64,000 nucleotides of DNA from Geomicrobium halophilum (lineage in GTDB: Bacteria; Bacillota; Bacilli; Bacillales; Marinococcaceae). The stretch covers positions 1,488,001 through 1,552,000 of the forward strand of contig NZ_JACHHJ010000001.1 of NCBI RefSeq assembly GCF_014207655.1, read 5' to 3'. This document shows positions 18,670-27,787 of this stretch, piece by piece; position 1 is the first letter of the stretch; the number at the start of each line of letters is the position of its first letter. The position numbers were made by a program, and so were the translations under genes. Under the pieces are notes generated by a model that searched no databases, had not been told where the DNA came from, and was given only the letters and a program-made list of their open reading frames with translations.

Positions 18670-19013
18670 ATTAAAAGCCTACCTCCTTTTACAAACTACA
18701 TTATTCAAATACAAGGAGGTGTGTGAATGTCCATTTCATGTAGGTAAAAAGGAAGTGTCTCGATAAAGATCTGACGTTGTTATCGGAGAAATGTATTGTC
18801 ACAGAATTTATTCGCATAACGCCGAAGAATGTGTTGTACGAATCCCCTGTGCTTCCCTTGGATAACAAAGTATTGCGCTGAAATATTTGACTCGCACGCT
18901 GGAGAAGAGACGGGAAACGGCCGATTGATCTACACTAAAGTCATCGTTGGGAGTAACTTAGCGGCCAACACCCTTAACTTCTTGAACCAGGCGAAAACGA
19001 TTGCAAGATGTAC
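18670..19013. other. Gene-free stretch upstream of the coat-like gene
   Basis: About 340 bases. Short open frames exist on the plus strand but none has a ribosome site or a recognisable product. It could be a worn-out gene fragment; I cannot identify it. Confidence 0.3.
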
Positions 19014-19017
19014 TATG

Positions 19018-19054
19018 AAAAAAACTCCGTTGTGATGTGATAACAACGGAGTTT
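19018..19054 (-). terminator. Terminator after the yidC paralogue
   Basis: AAACTCCGTTGT and ACAACGGAGTTT form a 12-bp stem; on the minus strand it is followed by a T run, 55 bases after the yidC stop. Confidence 0.85.
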
Positions 19055-19108
19055 AACTCTTATGGGACTGCCTTTTGCTTTTGAGGCATCCCTTCTTTTA
19101 TAACAAGG

Positions 19109-19891
19109 TTATTTGATTTCTACCGCTTCTGCTTCAGATTGTTCCGCTTTACGTTCGTTTCTTTGAATCATTAATGTTTGGATAATCATAAAGATACTGC
19201 CCGTAAACCAGTAAAGGGATAATGCCGAAGGCAAGGCCACTCCGGCACCGACAATCATAATCGGCATGATATACATCATGATCTTCATTTGGCCTGCGAC
19301 CTCAGAAGGCATATTACGAGTGCTTAATTGCATTTGCACGAACATACCTGCACCAGCGAGAAGGGGCATAACCATGTAAGGGTCAGGAACACCGAGGTCC
19401 ATCCACAAAAAACTATGCGTCGCGATTTCTTCCGTCCGAACAATCGCGAAATAAAACGCCATTAAGATGGGCATTTGAATGACAATCGGTAGACAGCCTG
19501 CCATGGGATTAACTCCACTTTGTTGGTAAAGCTGCATCATTTCCTGCTGCATTTTTTTCTGGTCATCGGGATCTTTCATATCATATTTTTCCCTTAGTTC
19601 ATTAAGCTCAGGCCGCAATTTTTGCATGGCTTTACTGCTTTTCTGTTGTTTTAAAAACAACGGAAGAAGAAAAAGCCGAATGACAATTGTCATAACCATA
19701 ATGGCCAGCCCATAGCTTCCTTGTAATATTTCAGCTGTTTGGATAATCATCCAAGACAATGGAAAAACAAAGAAATGGTCCCAAACCCCTTCGCTTTCAG
19801 AAGTAATCGGTTCCTGGTTCATTCCACAAGCGCTTGCCAACACAGTCAGCATTAAAAGTACGAACATTACTGCTAGATGTTTTAATTTCAA
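19109..19891 (-). CDS. yidC: YidC/OxaA membrane protein insertase (lipoprotein type)
   Basis: 260 residues. The signal peptide ends LASAC, so the N-terminus is lipid-modified. Five membrane segments follow, with the family blocks YGLAIMVMTIVIRLFLLPL (holding the conserved cavity Arg), NPMAGCLPIVIQMPI and PSALSLYWFTGSIFMIIQ. It inserts membrane proteins alone or with SecYEG. Spore formers usually have two (SpoIIIJ and YqjG); this one is not next to rnpA, so it is probably the YqjG-like paralogue. It follows a small membrane gene by 29 bases. Confidence 0.88.
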   Translation of the reverse strand: MKLKHLAVMFVLLMLTVLASACGMNQEPITSESEGVWDHFFVFPLSWMIIQTAEILQGSYGLAIMVMTIVIRLFLLPLFLKQQKSSKAMQKLRPELNELREKYDMKDPDDQKKMQQEMMQLYQQSGVNPMAGCLPIVIQMPILMAFYFAIVRTEEIATHSFLWMDLGVPDPYMVMPLLAGAGMFVQMQLSTRNMPSEVAGQMKIMMYIMPIMIVGAGVALPSALSLYWFTGSIFMIIQTLMIQRNERKAEQSEAEAVEIK

Positions 19892-19920
19892 CGATTCTCC
19901 TCCTCTTGTATAAATCTAGA

Positions 19921-20193
19921 TTAACATCGAGGAGAATGCGTTTCTTCATCGTCATCTTCATGACTTCGATCTTGCAAAGCTGGAATTTTTCTCTGTATAC
20001 GTGTGACAGCAAAGAAAGGCTCATGAATGAGACATGGCTCAACTTGTCCTTTCTCGTCATATTTCAGGTAGCCAGCTGCCCATTGCATCGTATACGCTTG
20101 CAGGAGGTGGCAGTGAAAACCGATAACAGCCAGGTTCGAAATAACTAACATTATAGGAAACCAGTTGATATCTGCAAGAACCTCAACCATCAT
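19921..20193 (-). CDS. Small membrane protein upstream of yidC
   Basis: 90 residues with one hydrophobic segment (about residues 10-32), a middle part and an acidic, His-containing tail (RSHEDDDEETH). GGAGG ten bases before the ATG and the short distance to yidC suggest a two-gene operon. Not recognised; it could help YidC or be unrelated. Confidence 0.5.
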   Translation of the reverse strand: MMVEVLADINWFPIMLVISNLAVIGFHCHLLQAYTMQWAAGYLKYDEKGQVEPCLIHEPFFAVTRIQRKIPALQDRSHEDDDEETHSPRC

Positions 20194-20296
20194 TTGTACA
20201 CCACCTCCAGTTCTGTAAATTTAATACCTTGCTAGTTTAACACACATATCCGTAACATTCGAATAGGATCCTTCCCTACACGCCTAAGGGCATTGG

Positions 20297-21580
20297 TCAT
20301 GTAGATTTTCTCGATAACAACAAAGCCCGCTTTAGGCCTTTCCATGTACGGGAATGGCTATATAACAATACCCCTCCCCGATAGATTCGCGCGGCAACCA
20401 TCGCAAGCAATGTGATGGTTACGATCATAATACCGATGGATAATAATACTTCCCAAATCGCCGCTTCTCCCATCCCAATCCTTAAAAACATGATCATGGG
20501 TGTAAAAAACGGAATATAAGAGGTGATGGTAACCAACGTGGCCCCCGGATTTCCCAGACTAAAAATCGAAATCATTAACGCCACGATAACGAGCATATTC
20601 ATCGGACCAATCGCTTGCCCGACATCTTCAATCCGTGTCACCACTGAACCGAGCATCGCTGCCAAGGTCGCGTACAACAAGTAACCCAGAATAAAATACA
20701 AAAAGGCATAGAAGAAGAGCTCCATTGAAAAGACCGCTCCACTCATGTCCAAAAGCGCTTGATCACCGACGACCTCGTTTGCTTCATTTACATCTACTGA
20801 CCCTATCATCGTCCCGACTGAAAAGACCGCGATCATAAAAATGAGCGCATACTGCGTGAGCCCTATCAATCCGATCCCAATGATTTTCCCGAACATTTGC
20901 TGAACCGGGGAAGCACTGGAAATTAAAATCTCCATCACTCTTGATGACTTTTCCGTCGCTACTTCTGAAGCAATCATATTCCCAAGAAAAAGCACGGAGA
21001 AATAGATGATAAAAAGCAACGTGTTGACGAAAAAACGTGCCTGATTAAGTTCTGCTTCCGAGCGGGCCGTATCATCTAAAGCTGTTTGTTCAAAAGGCAC
21101 AGCCTCGTCAAGTGCCTGCAGTTCTCCTTCCTCTAAACCAAGGGCACCTGCAATTTGCATTTCTTTTACACTCTGCAACGCGCTTTCTAACTGCGTGGGT
21201 AAATATGTTTCATTCACCGTGGGCGCATAAAAATGACCCTCAATCTCCTCTCCTTCCCCGGAAACGATCAAAGAGGCATCGAAACCACCATCCAGAACAT
21301 CTTCCTCTGCTTGCTCTTCATCGGAGGCTTCATACACGGTGATCTGATTATCTTCGTTTTGAACCTCCTGCGCCAGTAAACCATACACATTTTCGTTTTC
21401 AGCGAGAATGAGAACATCATAAGCCTGCTCAGCAGCATCATCATCAAAAAGCTGTATGATGTTATTCAAATTCAGAAGTACAAGCATAAAAATCGCCATC
21501 GTTAATGTCGTCGCTATAAACGTTTTTGATTTCACTTTCGTCCAGTAAGTATGTGCAAGAACAATCCACAGATTACGCAT
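20297..21580 (-). CDS. yhaP: ABC transporter permease YhaP (NatB-like)
   Basis: 427 residues: one N-terminal membrane segment, a large extracytoplasmic domain (about residues 45-185, very acidic) and a C-terminal block of five or six helices including VEILISSASPVQQMFGKIIG-like coupling sequence (MEILISSASPVQQMFGK). This is the ABC-2 permease type YhaP/NatB, which works with ATPase YhaQ in sodium or peptide export. Start at 21580 (MRNLWIVL) chosen because homologues begin there. Its partner gene directly upstream is a pseudogene. Confidence 0.82.
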   Translation of the reverse strand: MRNLWIVLAHTYWTKVKSKTFIATTLTMAIFMLVLLNLNNIIQLFDDDAAEQAYDVLILAENENVYGLLAQEVQNEDNQITVYEASDEEQAEEDVLDGGFDASLIVSGEGEEIEGHFYAPTVNETYLPTQLESALQSVKEMQIAGALGLEEGELQALDEAVPFEQTALDDTARSEAELNQARFFVNTLLFIIYFSVLFLGNMIASEVATEKSSRVMEILISSASPVQQMFGKIIGIGLIGLTQYALIFMIAVFSVGTMIGSVDVNEANEVVGDQALLDMSGAVFSMELFFYAFLYFILGYLLYATLAAMLGSVVTRIEDVGQAIGPMNMLVIVALMISIFSLGNPGATLVTITSYIPFFTPMIMFLRIGMGEAAIWEVLLSIGIMIVTITLLAMVAARIYRGGVLLYSHSRTWKGLKRALLLSRKST

Positions 21581-22016
21581 AGGAGCGACCTGCCTTTTCA
21601 ACGAAAATATTATGTAGAATCGGCTCTTCAACGAAAAAATGACTGACAAGCCCATTTCCTTGCAATTGTTTAAAAACGTTTATAGCTATCCGTTCATCAT
21701 GAATACTCAAGGTTGTCTCCTGCGCGCTGGGGTTAACGTTCAGCACTCCTTCGCTGTTTTTCACAAAATCGACTGGAAAATTAGATCGAAGTTGAACCTT
21801 TCGTTTTTCATATGTATGCTTGATCTCCCTTAGTGTTCCATTAACCATCGGATGTCCGCTGTCCATAATACATCGGTTTTCACAAAGAGATTCAACATTT
21901 GGGTAATGCAATAGTGATGCGATCAACTGCATTTTGTATTGATTACCTTTCGATAAGTGATCCATTTTCGATGTTCGATAAGCGTGATCGATATTCAAAG
22001 GCATGCTCTTTTTCAC
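21573..22016 (-). pseudogene. yhaQ: Degraded ABC transporter ATPase (yhaQ remnant)
   Basis: A 147-residue open frame that keeps only parts of an ABC ATPase. The signature region (HLSKGNQYKMQLIASLLHYP) runs directly into VESLCENRCIMDSGHPMVNG, so the Walker B, D-loop and switch-His segment is deleted. The whole N-terminal third with Walker A is absent, and nothing like it is found upstream to 22148. The C-terminal part matches YhaQ-type ATPases. A ribosome-like GAGGTG precedes an ATG near 22004, so a peptide may still be made, but it cannot bind ATP. It overlaps the yhaP start by 8 bases. Confidence 0.8.
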
Positions 22017-22148
22017 CTCAATTGTGCCGTCATTGTCATACTAGCAAGACATCCAGTGTGGAACAAGCAAAGCGGCATGATGAACACTTGTAAGCCTTTG
22101 CAAAAAAAGATACAATTTAGATCAAAGAAGCTGAATGGAGGGGTGCAC

Positions 22149-22328
22149 ATGAATTATGCCTTAACGGTCTTTAATCAAACGGGGGAAGTATTACTGAATG
22201 AATCGTTTTCATTTGATACCGATCAGGAAGCCATTGCCCACGGCCGGAAACGTTTATCCGATGAATCGTATATGAAAACGACCCACCGGCTTGTCCGTTC
22301 AGGAAAACTGTTATTGTTCTACCGGTAA
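22149..22328 (+). CDS. yhzD: YhzD-like small protein
   Basis: 59 residues resembling YhzD: NYALTVFNQTGEVLLNESF at the start and THRLVRSGKLLLFYR at the end. GGAGGGG lies six bases before the ATG; the frame is open further upstream but without a start signal. Function unknown. It is next to yhaX and yhaQ as in related genomes. Confidence 0.78.
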   Translation: MNYALTVFNQTGEVLLNESFSFDTDQEAIAHGRKRLSDESYMKTTHRLVRSGKLLLFYR

Positions 22329-22336
22329 ACAAATCT

Positions 22337-22362
22337 CTGCCCCTCCAATTGTTGAGGGGCAG
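22337..22362. terminator. Hairpin between yhzD and yhaX
   Basis: CTGCCCCTC / GAGGGGCAG, a perfect 9-bp stem between convergent genes; no long T run, so bidirectional termination is only likely. Confidence 0.5.
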
Positions 22363-22373
22363 ATGCTAAGCAT

Positions 22374-23231
22374 TCAAAAGTTTTGGGAAGCCTTCATTTG
22401 TTTTCTAAATACTTCTTTAATCATATAAGAAAGTCCACCCTGATCATTGGATCTCGTCACCCAATTGGCTGACTTTCGCAATTGAATCGGTGATTGTCCC
22501 ATGGCTACACCCAATCCAGCGATTTTTAACACCCCTTCATCTTCCGCCTTCGCGGCCGTTATTACCATCTCTTCAGGTCGAATGCCAAGCTCATGGCCAA
22601 GATAAAGAAGAGCATCTGCCTTGTTCGCTTCCTTAAGCTTAAAATGAAGGGACAATTCTTCATACTGCTTGATTACACTTATCCCTGGAATCCTTTTTTC
22701 AATCAACTCAGCTGCAGCTGCTTCCTCCTCATTCGAATCAAAATTTGCTTTCATACGAAGGGGGGCAATCCGATGTAGATCAACATGTTCACTCATATGT
22801 TCCACGACCGTTTGAGGATAGAATAATGAATCACTAACACTCACGGTCATTTTTCCTAAAAGATTTTGCGGCTGATGCGTTCGATTTGTCAATTCAAAAT
22901 TCTCATGCTCAACGATGATTTGACAATTAAAACGCTCCAATTCAAAAGCCAAATCCCTAGCCATTTCTACAGGCATCCGCTGAACGTAAAAGGGTTTATC
23001 CACACGGCCGGCAATAAATCCTCCTCCATAACAAATCATTTCGTGATCCATCTTCAACATTTTCGCGATCTTATTCGCATGCTGATAAGATCGATGAGTC
23101 ACAAGTGTGACATAAACCCCCTTGTTACGAACGAACTCAATAGCTTCTTTCGTTGATCTCGCTAAACGGCTGTTTTCTTTTAAAATGACACCGTCAATAC
23201 CCAAGGCTAAAAGCCGGTAATTCAAGGTCAT
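22374..23231 (-). CDS. yhaX: HAD superfamily Cof-like protein YhaX with altered active site
   Basis: 285 residues with the HAD core and a Cof-type C2 cap, matching YhaX. Motif I reads LLALGIDGVIL: the first Asp, the nucleophile of the DxD pair, is replaced by Gly. Motif IV, usually GDxxND, reads TAAKAEDEG and lacks the metal-binding Asp pair. Motif II (VTHRS) and the GLGVAMGQ tail are kept. It therefore probably does not act as a phosphatase. Preceded by an AGGAGGG-like site. Faces yhzD. Confidence 0.82.
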   Translation of the reverse strand: MTLNYRLLALGIDGVILKENSRLARSTKEAIEFVRNKGVYVTLVTHRSYQHANKIAKMLKMDHEMICYGGGFIAGRVDKPFYVQRMPVEMARDLAFELERFNCQIIVEHENFELTNRTHQPQNLLGKMTVSVSDSLFYPQTVVEHMSEHVDLHRIAPLRMKANFDSNEEEAAAAELIEKRIPGISVIKQYEELSLHFKLKEANKADALLYLGHELGIRPEEMVITAAKAEDEGVLKIAGLGVAMGQSPIQLRKSANWVTRSNDQGGLSYMIKEVFRKQMKASQNF

Positions 23232-23426
23232 CCCTCCTGTTCGTACTCCTTACCCATTAGTAAAAACTATGTCCGAAGAGGGAAAATTAGAACTAGCGGA
23301 ATCGGATTTTGCACTGGCAGAACCCCCGATCTTTACAGGCTTCGCCCGCCTTGCTTCCGTATCTATGCTGCTTCCGCTGAAAAGAACAGCTCACAAGTCA
23401 TTCATGACCTGACGCTTTCCTTTTTA

Positions 23427-23460
23427 GCGTAAAAAAAGCTGAGAGCATTATGCCCTCAAC
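23427..23460 (-). terminator. Terminator of yheA
   Basis: Minus-strand stem GAGGGCAT / ATGCTCTC followed by AGC and seven T. It overlaps the yheA stop codon. Confidence 0.7.
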
Positions 23461-23830
23461 CTTGTTCGCCTTGGCCTTGATCTTCAGGGGAGCCATAAAG
23501 AGATTCCAAAGGCTCAGTGATGATCTTATTCATATCGCCGATGACTGTGCTCATTTTTTGTTCCTGTTCCATAAGCTTAGAAATCACTTCATGTTGCTGT
23601 ACCATTTCATATTGCTTTTGCGCTTGCGTAATTTCTTCTTCGGAAGGTTGTTCTCCTTGCATTTGCTTGTCCTGTAGCTCGAGTTGAATATTGCGGAAGT
23701 TAGTGAGCATACGGCTAGCAACGTCATCCTCTTCCACTTCTTCATGAAGGGCTTTCAACGTCTGGAATTCGTCGCTTTCCCTTAATGCTCTTGCCAATTC
23801 ATATGCTTTATCATGTAAATTTGTAGCCAT
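23456..23830 (-). CDS. yheA: YlbF/YmcA family protein YheA
   Basis: 124 residues, largely helical, matching YheA (UPF0342, com_ylbF family): SRMLTNFRNIQLELQDKQM and QQHEVISKLMEQEQKMS are typical blocks. Relatives YlbF and YmcA act with RNase Y, but YheA's own role is unknown. Ribosome site AAAGGAGG. Probably its own transcript. Confidence 0.88.
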   Translation of the reverse strand: MATNLHDKAYELARALRESDEFQTLKALHEEVEEDDVASRMLTNFRNIQLELQDKQMQGEQPSEEEITQAQKQYEMVQQHEVISKLMEQEQKMSTVIGDMNKIITEPLESLYGSPEDQGQGEQG

Positions 23831-23920
23831 GATGAGCCTCCTTTAAAGTTGATGTAAACATTTGTCTAAAATTCACCTTACCTACGATAACATGTCCATC
23901 GCTCAAAATACAGTCTAAAC

Positions 23921-25069
23921 TTATAACAACCCGATAAGAATGATCCCCTGAAGGAAACCGATCAATCCTCCTAAGATACCTCCCAAGTATTTAATCATCT
24001 GCAATTCCCGTTTAGAGATGTTTTTTACGATTTCTTCAAGTCGTGGCAAAGGGAAGGCTTTCACTTGGTTGGTCACAATGGTATCCAACTGTAAGGCTTT
24101 TAAAATTCCGCTCAACCTCACTTCTAGAAATCTTCCTGCTTGATGAACGACGGTGTCAGTAACCTGATCAAGCAACGTAAAATCCACGTGCTCTGCCCAA
24201 TCTTTTACAGGTTTATGGAGGATATCCTGAATGGGAACTTGTTGTGTAATGAGATGTACGATGTCCATACGGTATTTTTCAACCGTTTCCGCTGACAGAA
24301 ATTCAGTAACTTCTTTTTGTAAAACTTTCTCATATTCCTCGTGAAGTTTTGCCTCCAGCCAACGTTCGATATCTGTTGAGGTTAATGCTTCTACAACCTC
24401 AGGATACACTCGTTCAATCATTTTCTCTGTTCGCACCAAAGATCCTAACATTTGAATAATCGACCCACGACGGCGGATAAATGTTTCGACAATCGCTTTT
24501 ATGTTAGCTTTTCCTTCTTCTGAGTATAAATAAATACGAAGCCGATGTAAAATCCAACGGGAAACTTCAGGGATAGCGTCTGTTCCTTTATGAATGATGG
24601 AATCTGGAACCACGTATGCGACAGGCTGATCTTGCCATTCTTGGAAATATTGATCAAGTCGGCGGGAAATGGCTGATTCGACTCTTTCCTCAACTCTCTC
24701 ATCAATCGAGGACCAGGAACTATAGTGCTCAGCAATCTCCTGAATGGAGCGCTCTTCGCGTACCAGCCACCGTTTTCCCCCTTCTTTTACCCAAGCTTTC
24801 ACCTCCTCTTGAAAAGCGCGCTCGGTTAAACGGCCTTGAAGCCCTTCTACCGTTAACAAATGCTCCATGACCACCCTGCCTAAATGATGAGCGATCTCAT
24901 CGTGTCGTTTTGGAATTAATCCTGGCGTAAAGGGAAGTTTCCATGACCCGATATACATCGGTTTTCGCGGACGAAACAACATCGAAACAGCAATAATATT
25001 TGTCACAAATCCTATAAGGGCCGCCAATGCGACGGTAAACAGTAGTAATAACCAGCCATTCATCTTCAA
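23921..25069 (-). CDS. yheB: DUF445 membrane protein YheB (UPF0754)
   Basis: 382 residues: an N-terminal hydrophobic helix followed by the conserved MLFRPRKPMYIGSWKLPFTPGLIPKRHDEIA block, a long soluble helical domain, and a C-terminal membrane segment (YLGGILGGLIGFLQGIILIGLL is split by glycine). This is the full-length UPF0754/YheB protein. Function unknown. Located between yheA and yheE as in B. subtilis. Confidence 0.87.
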   Translation of the reverse strand: MKMNGWLLLLFTVALAALIGFVTNIIAVSMLFRPRKPMYIGSWKLPFTPGLIPKRHDEIAHHLGRVVMEHLLTVEGLQGRLTERAFQEEVKAWVKEGGKRWLVREERSIQEIAEHYSSWSSIDERVEERVESAISRRLDQYFQEWQDQPVAYVVPDSIIHKGTDAIPEVSRWILHRLRIYLYSEEGKANIKAIVETFIRRRGSIIQMLGSLVRTEKMIERVYPEVVEALTSTDIERWLEAKLHEEYEKVLQKEVTEFLSAETVEKYRMDIVHLITQQVPIQDILHKPVKDWAEHVDFTLLDQVTDTVVHQAGRFLEVRLSGILKALQLDTIVTNQVKAFPLPRLEEIVKNISKRELQMIKYLGGILGGLIGFLQGIILIGLL

Positions 25070-25128
25070 GACTCCTCATCTAAGACATACTTCCGTAGTC
25101 ATGATACCATAAAGAAAGGATGGAGATC

Positions 25129-25377
25129 ATGAGAAGCAAGGGGGCCGACATCGTGCTTACGCATTTTCAATTTAAAACATTAAAAAACAACTGGATAAGT
25201 AAAAAATGGAAGGTATCTTTTTTTCATCAAGGAAAACTTTGTGAGGGGATCTATTTACAGGATGGAACCATTGAATGGGAAAACAAGCCTAGTGTTGAAC
25301 AGTTAGAAAAGGTGGAAATGCAAGTCCATGATTTAATGCTGTATCATATCTATGAAGATCATGACCCCAATCAATAA
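25129..25377 (+). CDS. yheE: YheE-like protein (DUF5342)
   Basis: 82 residues similar to YheE: VSFFHQGKLCEGIYLQDGTIEW and VHDLMLYHIYED. The ATG at 25120 overlaps the AAAGGA ribosome site, so the second ATG at 25129, eight bases after it, is chosen. Unknown function. Confidence 0.78.
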   Translation: MRSKGADIVLTHFQFKTLKNNWISKKWKVSFFHQGKLCEGIYLQDGTIEWENKPSVEQLEKVEMQVHDLMLYHIYEDHDPNQ

Positions 25378-25396
25378 AGGAAAAGATGGATGACTG

Positions 25397-25424
25397 AAAA
25401 AAGGCAGCCGAAGCTGCCTTTTTA
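25397..25424. terminator. Bidirectional terminator between yheE and ssp
   Basis: AAAAAGGCAGC-CGAA-GCTGCCTTTTT, a perfect stem with A and T runs on both sides, between convergent genes. Confidence 0.88.
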
Positions 25425-25439
25425 GCCATCGTTATTCAA

Positions 25440-25646
25440 TTATTGTTGATAGCCGTTCATTTGCTGTTCAGCCATCTGTACTAAGCGTTTAGTGATCTCA
25501 CCACCAACAGAGCCGTTGGAGCGGGAAGAAGCATCTCCGCTTAGCTGTACACCAAACTCCTGAGCAATCTCTGTTTTCATTTGATCGAGTGCTTGTTGTA
25601 CCCCTGGTACAACTAGTTGGTTTGAGTTGTTGTTGTTGTTAGCCAA
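25440..25646 (-). CDS. Alpha/beta-type small acid-soluble spore protein
   Basis: 68 residues of the SASP alpha/beta family. It coats spore DNA and is degraded at germination. The germination-protease site region [11 protein letters not shown] and the DNA-contact segment [19 protein letters not shown] are present. The head [15 protein letters not shown] is typical. Strong GGGAGGTG site. Expected to be transcribed in the forespore by sigma G. Confidence 0.93.
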   Translation of the reverse strand: MANNNNNSNQLVVPGVQQALDQMKTEIAQEFGVQLSGDASSRSNGSVGGEITKRLVQMAEQQMNGYQQ

Positions 25647-25756
25647 TGTAATTCACCTCCCTGTCGCTTGGTAACTATAGTTTGTATCGAAAATCGAACT
25701 CTATCCTTTATTTATATTAGTAACTTCATCCAGTATCTTATGTTAAAAACAAATCA

Positions 25757-25795
25757 AAGCTGGCATTGCCACCTCAGTGTAATGCCAGCTTTATT
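25757..25795 (-). terminator. Terminator of the acyl-CoA degradation operon
   Basis: AAAGCTGGCATT and AATGCCAGCTTT pair perfectly over 12 bp around a 13-base loop, 16 bases after the last stop codon of the operon. Confidence 0.8.
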
Positions 25796-25810
25796 ATCAT
25801 AGGGAGCTTT

Positions 25811-27736
25811 TTACTGCAGATTTTCAATTTCCTTCAGCGTTTCTGGATTTTCCAAGGAGTCCAAATTTCCTGTTGATTTTCTTAAAAAGGCAGCTTTTAA
25901 TACACGCCGCATCACCTTTGCATTTCGCGTCTTCGGTAAATCCTTGACAATATAAATGGAATGCGGACGTAACGCTTTCCCAAGATGATCGACGATCCTT
26001 CTCATTAAGGAGTGAACGAGGTTGTTATCGTCTTTAGAGACAACTACGAATGCGACAGGCACTTCCCCTTTCATTTCATCAGGAATACCTACGACCGCCG
26101 CCTCGACAACATCACTGTGATCAACGAGAATTGACTCCATTTCCGCTGGTCCCAAACGCTTCCCAGCAACATTAATAATATCGTCTGAACGTCCGGTTAT
26201 CGTCCAGTATCCATCCTTGTCACGTTTCACCCAATCACCATGTGTCCAAACATCGCTGTATTTTTCCCAATACGTTTTTTCGTATCGATCAGGATCGTTC
26301 CAAAATCCATTCGTCATTCCAACCCATGGTTTTTCAATCACAAGTTCGCCAATTTCATCGTCGACTTCCTCTCCATGCTCATTATAAACATTTGCTGCCA
26401 TCCCTAGCATGGAGGCATTAAACGTGACCGGCGAAATCGGCTTAATGAGTACATTTGTTAGAATGCCGCCAGAAATTTCAGTACCGCCTGCATAGTTGAT
26501 AATTGGAACTTGGCCTTTTCCTATCTTATAAAATAACCATTTCCAAGGATCCGGATTCCATGGTTCACCGGTAGAAGCGATCGCCTTTAAATTGGGAAAA
26601 GAAACGGCCGGTACAGCTTCATCTCCATGACGCATCAATCCTTTAATTAGCGTAGGCGAGATCCCTAAATGAGTGAGTTTCTCCTCCCTTGTGACTTCCC
26701 AAAGCCGGCCGACATGAGGATAATCAGGCGATCCTTCATACATCACCATTGTGGCTCCGTTCACCAACGCGCCGAAAACGAGAAAAGGTCCCATCATCCA
26801 ACCCATATCCGTTACCCAACAAACTCGGTCTCCCTGTTTCACATCCATACTAAATGCAGCATCAAAAGCTGCCTTTATTGGAAAACCGGCATGCGTGTGT
26901 ACGGTTCCCTTCGGATTTCCAGTTGTACCTGACGTGTAAAGCAGCAGAAGGGGGGCATCAGGTTTCATTACCTCTGGTTCGCGCTCATTATGAAGTGGCG
27001 TTTGGAGCGAAGACCAAGATATGAATCCTTCCCCTTCCACCTTAGATTCCAAGCGTGGGACAACAACCACGTGCTGAATAGATGGAGATAACTCTGCAGC
27101 TTTTGAAGCCTCCTTTTGCATGTGAACGGTTTTCCCCCGTCGATAAAAGCCATCAGCTGTAATCAGTATTTTTGCTTCTGATGCCTTAAGACGTGTAGCA
27201 ACCGCTTCTGCTCCGTAACCTGAGAATGTTGGTACTACGATGGCTCCCAATTTTGCAGCTGCCAGGATGGTAATAACGGTTTCTGGAATCATTGGCAAGT
27301 ATACACCAATTACATCCCCTTTTTGGATGCCCTTTGACTGCAGGCCGCTGGCACACGTGCGACAAGCTTCTTCCAGTTCCTTAAACGTATAGGTCCTGAT
27401 TTCCCCTTTTTCACCTACCCAATGGATGGCCGTTATATGGCGGGAAGCTTCAATTTCTGCCCATTTTGTCACGACACTTTCATAAATATTTATCTGGCCC
27501 CCAGAATACCATTTCGGCCATTTCACGCCAGCTGTGAAGTCTGCAGCTGTTTTATATGGTTTCCTCCAAACGATCCCGAGAGCCTTTTCCAATTCTTCGG
27601 AAAACCAGTTGACGTCGTTAATGGAAGCTTGATATAAGGATTCGTAAGACTCAAATCCCAATTGCTTCATCCATTGATACAAACGCGTATGCTCACTTGT
27701 TTCAGGATTTGGATACCATATCATTTCGTCCCTCAT
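25811..27736 (-). CDS. AMP-forming acyl-CoA synthetase (Acs/acetoacetyl-CoA synthetase type)
   Basis: 641 residues of the ANL superfamily, which activates a carboxylic acid with ATP and CoA. An N-terminal Acs-type domain (VNWFSEELEKALGI) precedes the P-loop LLLLYTSGTTGNPKGTVHTH, the core motifs YAGGTEISGG and GRSDDIINVAGKRLGPAEME, and the C-terminal lysine in LPKTRNAKVMRR. At 641 residues it is longer than YngI of B. subtilis, which takes the similar place in the yng operon. Last gene of the operon, 51 bases after the carboxyltransferase. The acid could be acetoacetate or a branched short-chain acid; I cannot decide. Confidence 0.85.
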   Translation of the reverse strand: MRDEMIWYPNPETSEHTRLYQWMKQLGFESYESLYQASINDVNWFSEELEKALGIVWRKPYKTAADFTAGVKWPKWYSGGQINIYESVVTKWAEIEASRHITAIHWVGEKGEIRTYTFKELEEACRTCASGLQSKGIQKGDVIGVYLPMIPETVITILAAAKLGAIVVPTFSGYGAEAVATRLKASEAKILITADGFYRRGKTVHMQKEASKAAELSPSIQHVVVVPRLESKVEGEGFISWSSLQTPLHNEREPEVMKPDAPLLLLYTSGTTGNPKGTVHTHAGFPIKAAFDAAFSMDVKQGDRVCWVTDMGWMMGPFLVFGALVNGATMVMYEGSPDYPHVGRLWEVTREEKLTHLGISPTLIKGLMRHGDEAVPAVSFPNLKAIASTGEPWNPDPWKWLFYKIGKGQVPIINYAGGTEISGGILTNVLIKPISPVTFNASMLGMAANVYNEHGEEVDDEIGELVIEKPWVGMTNGFWNDPDRYEKTYWEKYSDVWTHGDWVKRDKDGYWTITGRSDDIINVAGKRLGPAEMESILVDHSDVVEAAVVGIPDEMKGEVPVAFVVVSKDDNNLVHSLMRRIVDHLGKALRPHSIYIVKDLPKTRNAKVMRRVLKAAFLRKSTGNLDSLENPETLKEIENLQ

Positions 27737-27787
27737 CTCATCACCCCCATTATTCGTTAAATCACAGCGTTTCTATCCATCGGTCCG

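Noticed and set aside
18829-19035. Plus-strand open frame of 68 codons
   Set aside because: No start signal, ends inside the terminator hairpin, and shows no family resemblance.
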